Source: Asparagopsis taxiformis (lineage: Eukaryota > Rhodophyta > Florideophyceae > Bonnemaisoniales > Bonnemaisoniaceae). Taken from it: DNA of 19,648 nt. The notes beneath the pieces were generated by a model, which had not been told where the DNA came from, ran no database searches, and worked only from the letters and a program-made list of their open reading frames with translations. The stretch covers positions 1 to 19,648 of the forward strand of contig JALQPE010001627.1 in assembly GCA_030407315.1 (NCBI GenBank). The letters are read 5' to 3'. A program made the translations under genes and the position numbers. Positions 17,387 through 19,648 of this stretch are shown piece by piece (within the stretch, counting starts at the first letter, position 1; the number at the start of each line of letters is the position of its first letter).

Positions 17387-19229
17387 TCAGATGTCAGCAA
17401 ACAGGATATTATAAGTCCTCTTGTTCCAGTAATCTTCTTCGCCATCATAGTAGGACCCAGGTCCAGGGATCTCCTTCTTGCCATCCTTAAACCTGGGTTC
17501 TTTGCTTTTGAAGTTAGAAGAGTTCTTAAGCATCTTCCGTTTCTTCTCTTCTCTGTTTTTCTCCTGTATTTCCTTTATGATATCATCATCATCGAAGTCT
17601 TCCTCCCTTTTAGGGGCATTCTTGAATCTATCTTCGCCTACTCCAAACCCTGGTTTCTTGATGACAAGATCTGGGTCGTCTTCTTCTTCCTTGATAACCT
17701 TTGTTGCAATGTCATAGTGCTGCATGTTGTATGCTCCAGGCGCAGGGATGTGTGCTTTATCATCCCCTCTCCTGTTAGTCTTCGACCTAAAAACTGAAGC
17801 AACTTCATATTCAGATGGAATTTGGGTGGGTTCATAATCTCCAGGACCTGGCCTCTCCTATTCTTCTTCCTCTCTGAACCTGCCCTCAGTTGAACCGAAC
17901 TGACCTCTATACCCTCTCTGTATCTTGTAGATGAGTTTATCTTCCATTGTGTTTCGAGGCTAGTAGGATCCAGGACCTGGCTGGTCAAGTTTCTTCTTGT
18001 CTGAAATTCCTGGAAACCTATCCAGATTGCTTGGTACATTCCCATTAGGTTTCTTGCTCGATTTCTTGAAGTTTGGTTCAAGATGAGAGTATGAGCCAGG
18101 ACCTACATTGCCACCTGTGTTCTGAGACTTTGAAGTGAATCTCTTGCTCACTCCGAAGTTTGTCTTAGTTTTGACCGGTTTTTGTTGATACTTGGCTGGC
18201 TAGTATACTTACAGGTAGGATCCAGGTCCTGGGGTTGTATCTTCGATGTACTCATATTCATCATCTGAGTCATCATCGATGTGAGTGGATGCTGCCCCTT
18301 TTTCTGAGAGCATCCTGGATTCCACAATATCTGTCCTCTGTGCCTTTTCTTCAAGTATCTTATTAGCGATGGCTCCTTTCCTGATATCATTCCCTCGTAG
18401 TGTCTTGCTGGCAAATTCAGGTGTGGGTTTGTAGCTATAGAGTGGTTGCACTGTCTTGGCCTCATAGCTCCCTGGGCCTACCATCATATTAGTTTTGATG
18501 TCTGCCAGTTTCTTCTCCTTGGCTTGACTCCATGATGCTCCTCTAACACGAGTGTTTGGTCCTGATGCATTATAGTGCCCAGGACCAACCTTATCTTCCT
18601 TTTCACCCTTGAATATATCGAAGGGAGGCTCATTCAACTCCAGTTAGTTTTCTGAATAAATGAACCAGTACTGTCGTTTTCATTGTAGCCATAGGCATGA
18701 GTGTTGGAGGGGATCGATGGGATTGACTGATACTTGTTGATGTTAATCAAATGCTCGATGATTTTGGGTTTTGAGTTGGTATTCGTGCTCAGCATTTTTG
18801 GCCGTTGGTTACTGTTTGCTCTTGCAATGTTACTGCATCACTCTGATAATTACTATGCTCCAGGGCCAGGATGCTGGATTTCCTCAGGCTCTTTATTGAA
18901 TCTTTAAGTTCCGGACTTGAAGACTGGGTGCGGTCTCGATATTTAGAGGATCTTAATGTCCTCAGTTTCACTAGAAACCACAATCTTCTCTCCATTCTGA
19001 GGAGGCTCGATATTGTATGTGCCAGGACCAGGATTCGCCTGGCTTGGGTACTTCACCTCCTTAGTCTTCGGTTCCATGCTGCCGAAAGGTACATACGCCT
19101 TTGGTATTTTATTCTATCTCTGCACGTCGAAGTTGTATGATCCTAGATAAGCTCGAGAGTACCTGGTCCAACATTGGTATTCTTGCTTTGTCCTTGAGCC
19201 TTGCGGTCATCTCTGAATACGAATGCCAT
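17387..19229 (-). CDS. Large sperm-tail PG-rich repeat (STPGR) protein, 593 aa
   Basis: ATG at 19227-19229 gives MAFVFRDDRKAQGQSKN. Three short introns (19143-19162, 18833-18853, 18651-18670) yield exactly 594 codons to TGA 17387-17389. Eleven PG motifs follow in order: VGPGSY, NPGPGTY, HPGPGAY, VGPGHY, VGPGSY, TPGPGSY, VGPGSY, QPGPGSY, RPGPGDY, IPAPGAY and IPGPGSY. A segment NKYQSIPSIPSNTHAYGY, typical of longer STPG members, follows the third. Acidic runs (DDDSDDEYEYIED, FREEEE) sit between repeats. Members line axonemal microtubules (family knowledge). This is the last gene before the telomere. Its promoter must lie in the 370-nt subtelomeric spacer. It converges on the MORN gene with 30 nt between stops. 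Confidence 0.9.
18651..18670 (-). other. 20-nt intron
   Basis: GTACTG...ATTCAG on the minus strand. Removal joins AYGYNEND to KNELELNEPPFDIF in one frame. Well supported. Confidence 0.8.
18833..18853 (-). other. 21-nt intron
   Basis: GTAATT...GATGCAG on the minus strand. Its length is a multiple of three, but it contains an in-frame TGA. It splits the Tyr codon of HPGPGAY after its second base. Removal gives PGPGAYNIARANSNQRP. Confidence 0.85.
19143..19162 (-). other. 20-nt intron
   Basis: GTACTC...ATCTAG on the minus strand, splitting a Gly codon of the first repeat. Removal changes VGPGT to VGPGSYNF and keeps the frame open to the next PG repeat. Confidence 0.85.
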
Positions 19230-19598
19230 GTTATGCTTAATTTTATTATTTGATAGTTACAACTAATGCGAGGCTCAGTTTTCTGAGCTGAGGAACTTCG
19301 GATAAATATTCTTGTTATTGATAAAATTTGCTTTTATTCTGTTTATGATTAGCACTTTATTCAGTATTGGATTAATTTGTTGATTGAGGTTAAATTAACG
19401 ACAATTCTGTTTTCCTGCCAGTTCACCAACCGAGATATGAAGCGTTAGTGACCTTCAAGGCTTGGGACTGGTTCTTTCTTTAAGGTGAGCTGCCTTGAGA
19501 TCCTCAAAGAGAATACAGAAATTAAGAGAAATCCAGAGAACTAATTTTAAATCGTATAAAGAATATCTGGAGAGTGGTGCTGTAAAGGAATGGAGATC
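19230..19598. other. Subtelomeric spacer
   Basis: About 370 AT-rich bases between the start of the last gene and the telomere. No coding sequence is evident. It holds a perfect 6-bp hairpin, GCTCAG-TTTT-CTGAGC, at 19273-19288, and must include the STPGR promoter. Confidence 0.6.
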
Positions 19599-19648
19599 GG
19601 GGTTGGGTTGGGGTTGGGGTTGGGGTTGGGGTTGGGGTTGGGGTTGGG
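19599..19648 (+). repeat. Telomere, GGGGTT repeats
   Basis: About eight G4T2 units to the end of the window on the G-rich strand. The second unit is GGGTT, one G short. It marks a natural macronuclear chromosome end. Confidence 0.95.

Noticed and set aside
17638..18081. 147-codon alternative minus-strand frame
   Set aside because: It overlaps the STPGR gene in another frame; only the chosen frame carries the regular PGPGSY repeats.
1..19648. tRNA, rRNA, CRISPR array or transposon
   Set aside because: I saw no tRNA-like internal boxes in the gaps, no rRNA sequence, no spaced direct repeats and no transposase-like frame.

Overview
The window is the end of a ciliate macronuclear chromosome. 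It finishes at the right in about 50 bases of GGGGTT telomere repeat. Every gene is full of in-frame TAA and TAG, and only TGA ends reading frames. Where a reassigned codon falls on a conserved residue it reads as glutamate, not glutamine. Examples are the first Glu of the Nudix box in the decapping-enzyme gene, the Glu of a YxGEW MORN motif, and several poly-Glu runs. UAR=Glu with UGA as the only stop is the peritrich nuclear code (translation table 30), and G4T2 telomeres fit an oligohymenophorean. I therefore infer a peritrich (Vorticella/Carchesium-like) ciliate.

The genes carry extremely short introns. I place 13 introns of 20-23 nt, all starting GTA and ending AG. Removing them restores reading frame and, in the best cases, protein motifs such as PGPGAY, YDFAKG and MORN repeats. 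With these introns nearly all the apparent frameshifts disappear. One break, inside the La motif near 10830, is not explained by an intron of this class.

Layout, left to right. 17-4539 (-): a ~1,500-residue Lys/Glu-rich protein made of about nine charge-patterned modules. 4770-5123 (-): a small RG/Tyr/Asn-rich protein. 5124-5744: the largest gap, which may hold an unresolved minus-strand open frame. 5745-9217 (+): a DCP2-type decapping enzyme with a very long C-terminal extension. 9284-11119 (+): a coilin-like protein whose reading frame continues into a La motif. 11155-11622 (+): a small SET-like protein. 11658-12532, 12576-13513 and 13587-14932 (all -): two proteins I do not recognise and one with an EF-hand-like region. 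15120-15970 (+): a sperm-tail PG-rich (STPGR) protein. 16025-17356 (+): a MORN-repeat protein. 17387-19229 (-): a larger STPGR protein with 11 PG repeats. 19230-19598: subtelomeric spacer. 19599-19648: telomere.

Two themes stand out. The middle holds RNA-metabolism genes (decapping enzyme, coilin/La). The right third, next to the telomere, holds likely ciliary or cytoskeletal genes (STPGR, MORN, EF-hand-like, STPGR). Spacing is very tight: 30-75 nt between many neighbours, and about 35 and 30 nt between two convergent pairs. Promoters and terminators must therefore be tiny, and several are shared.
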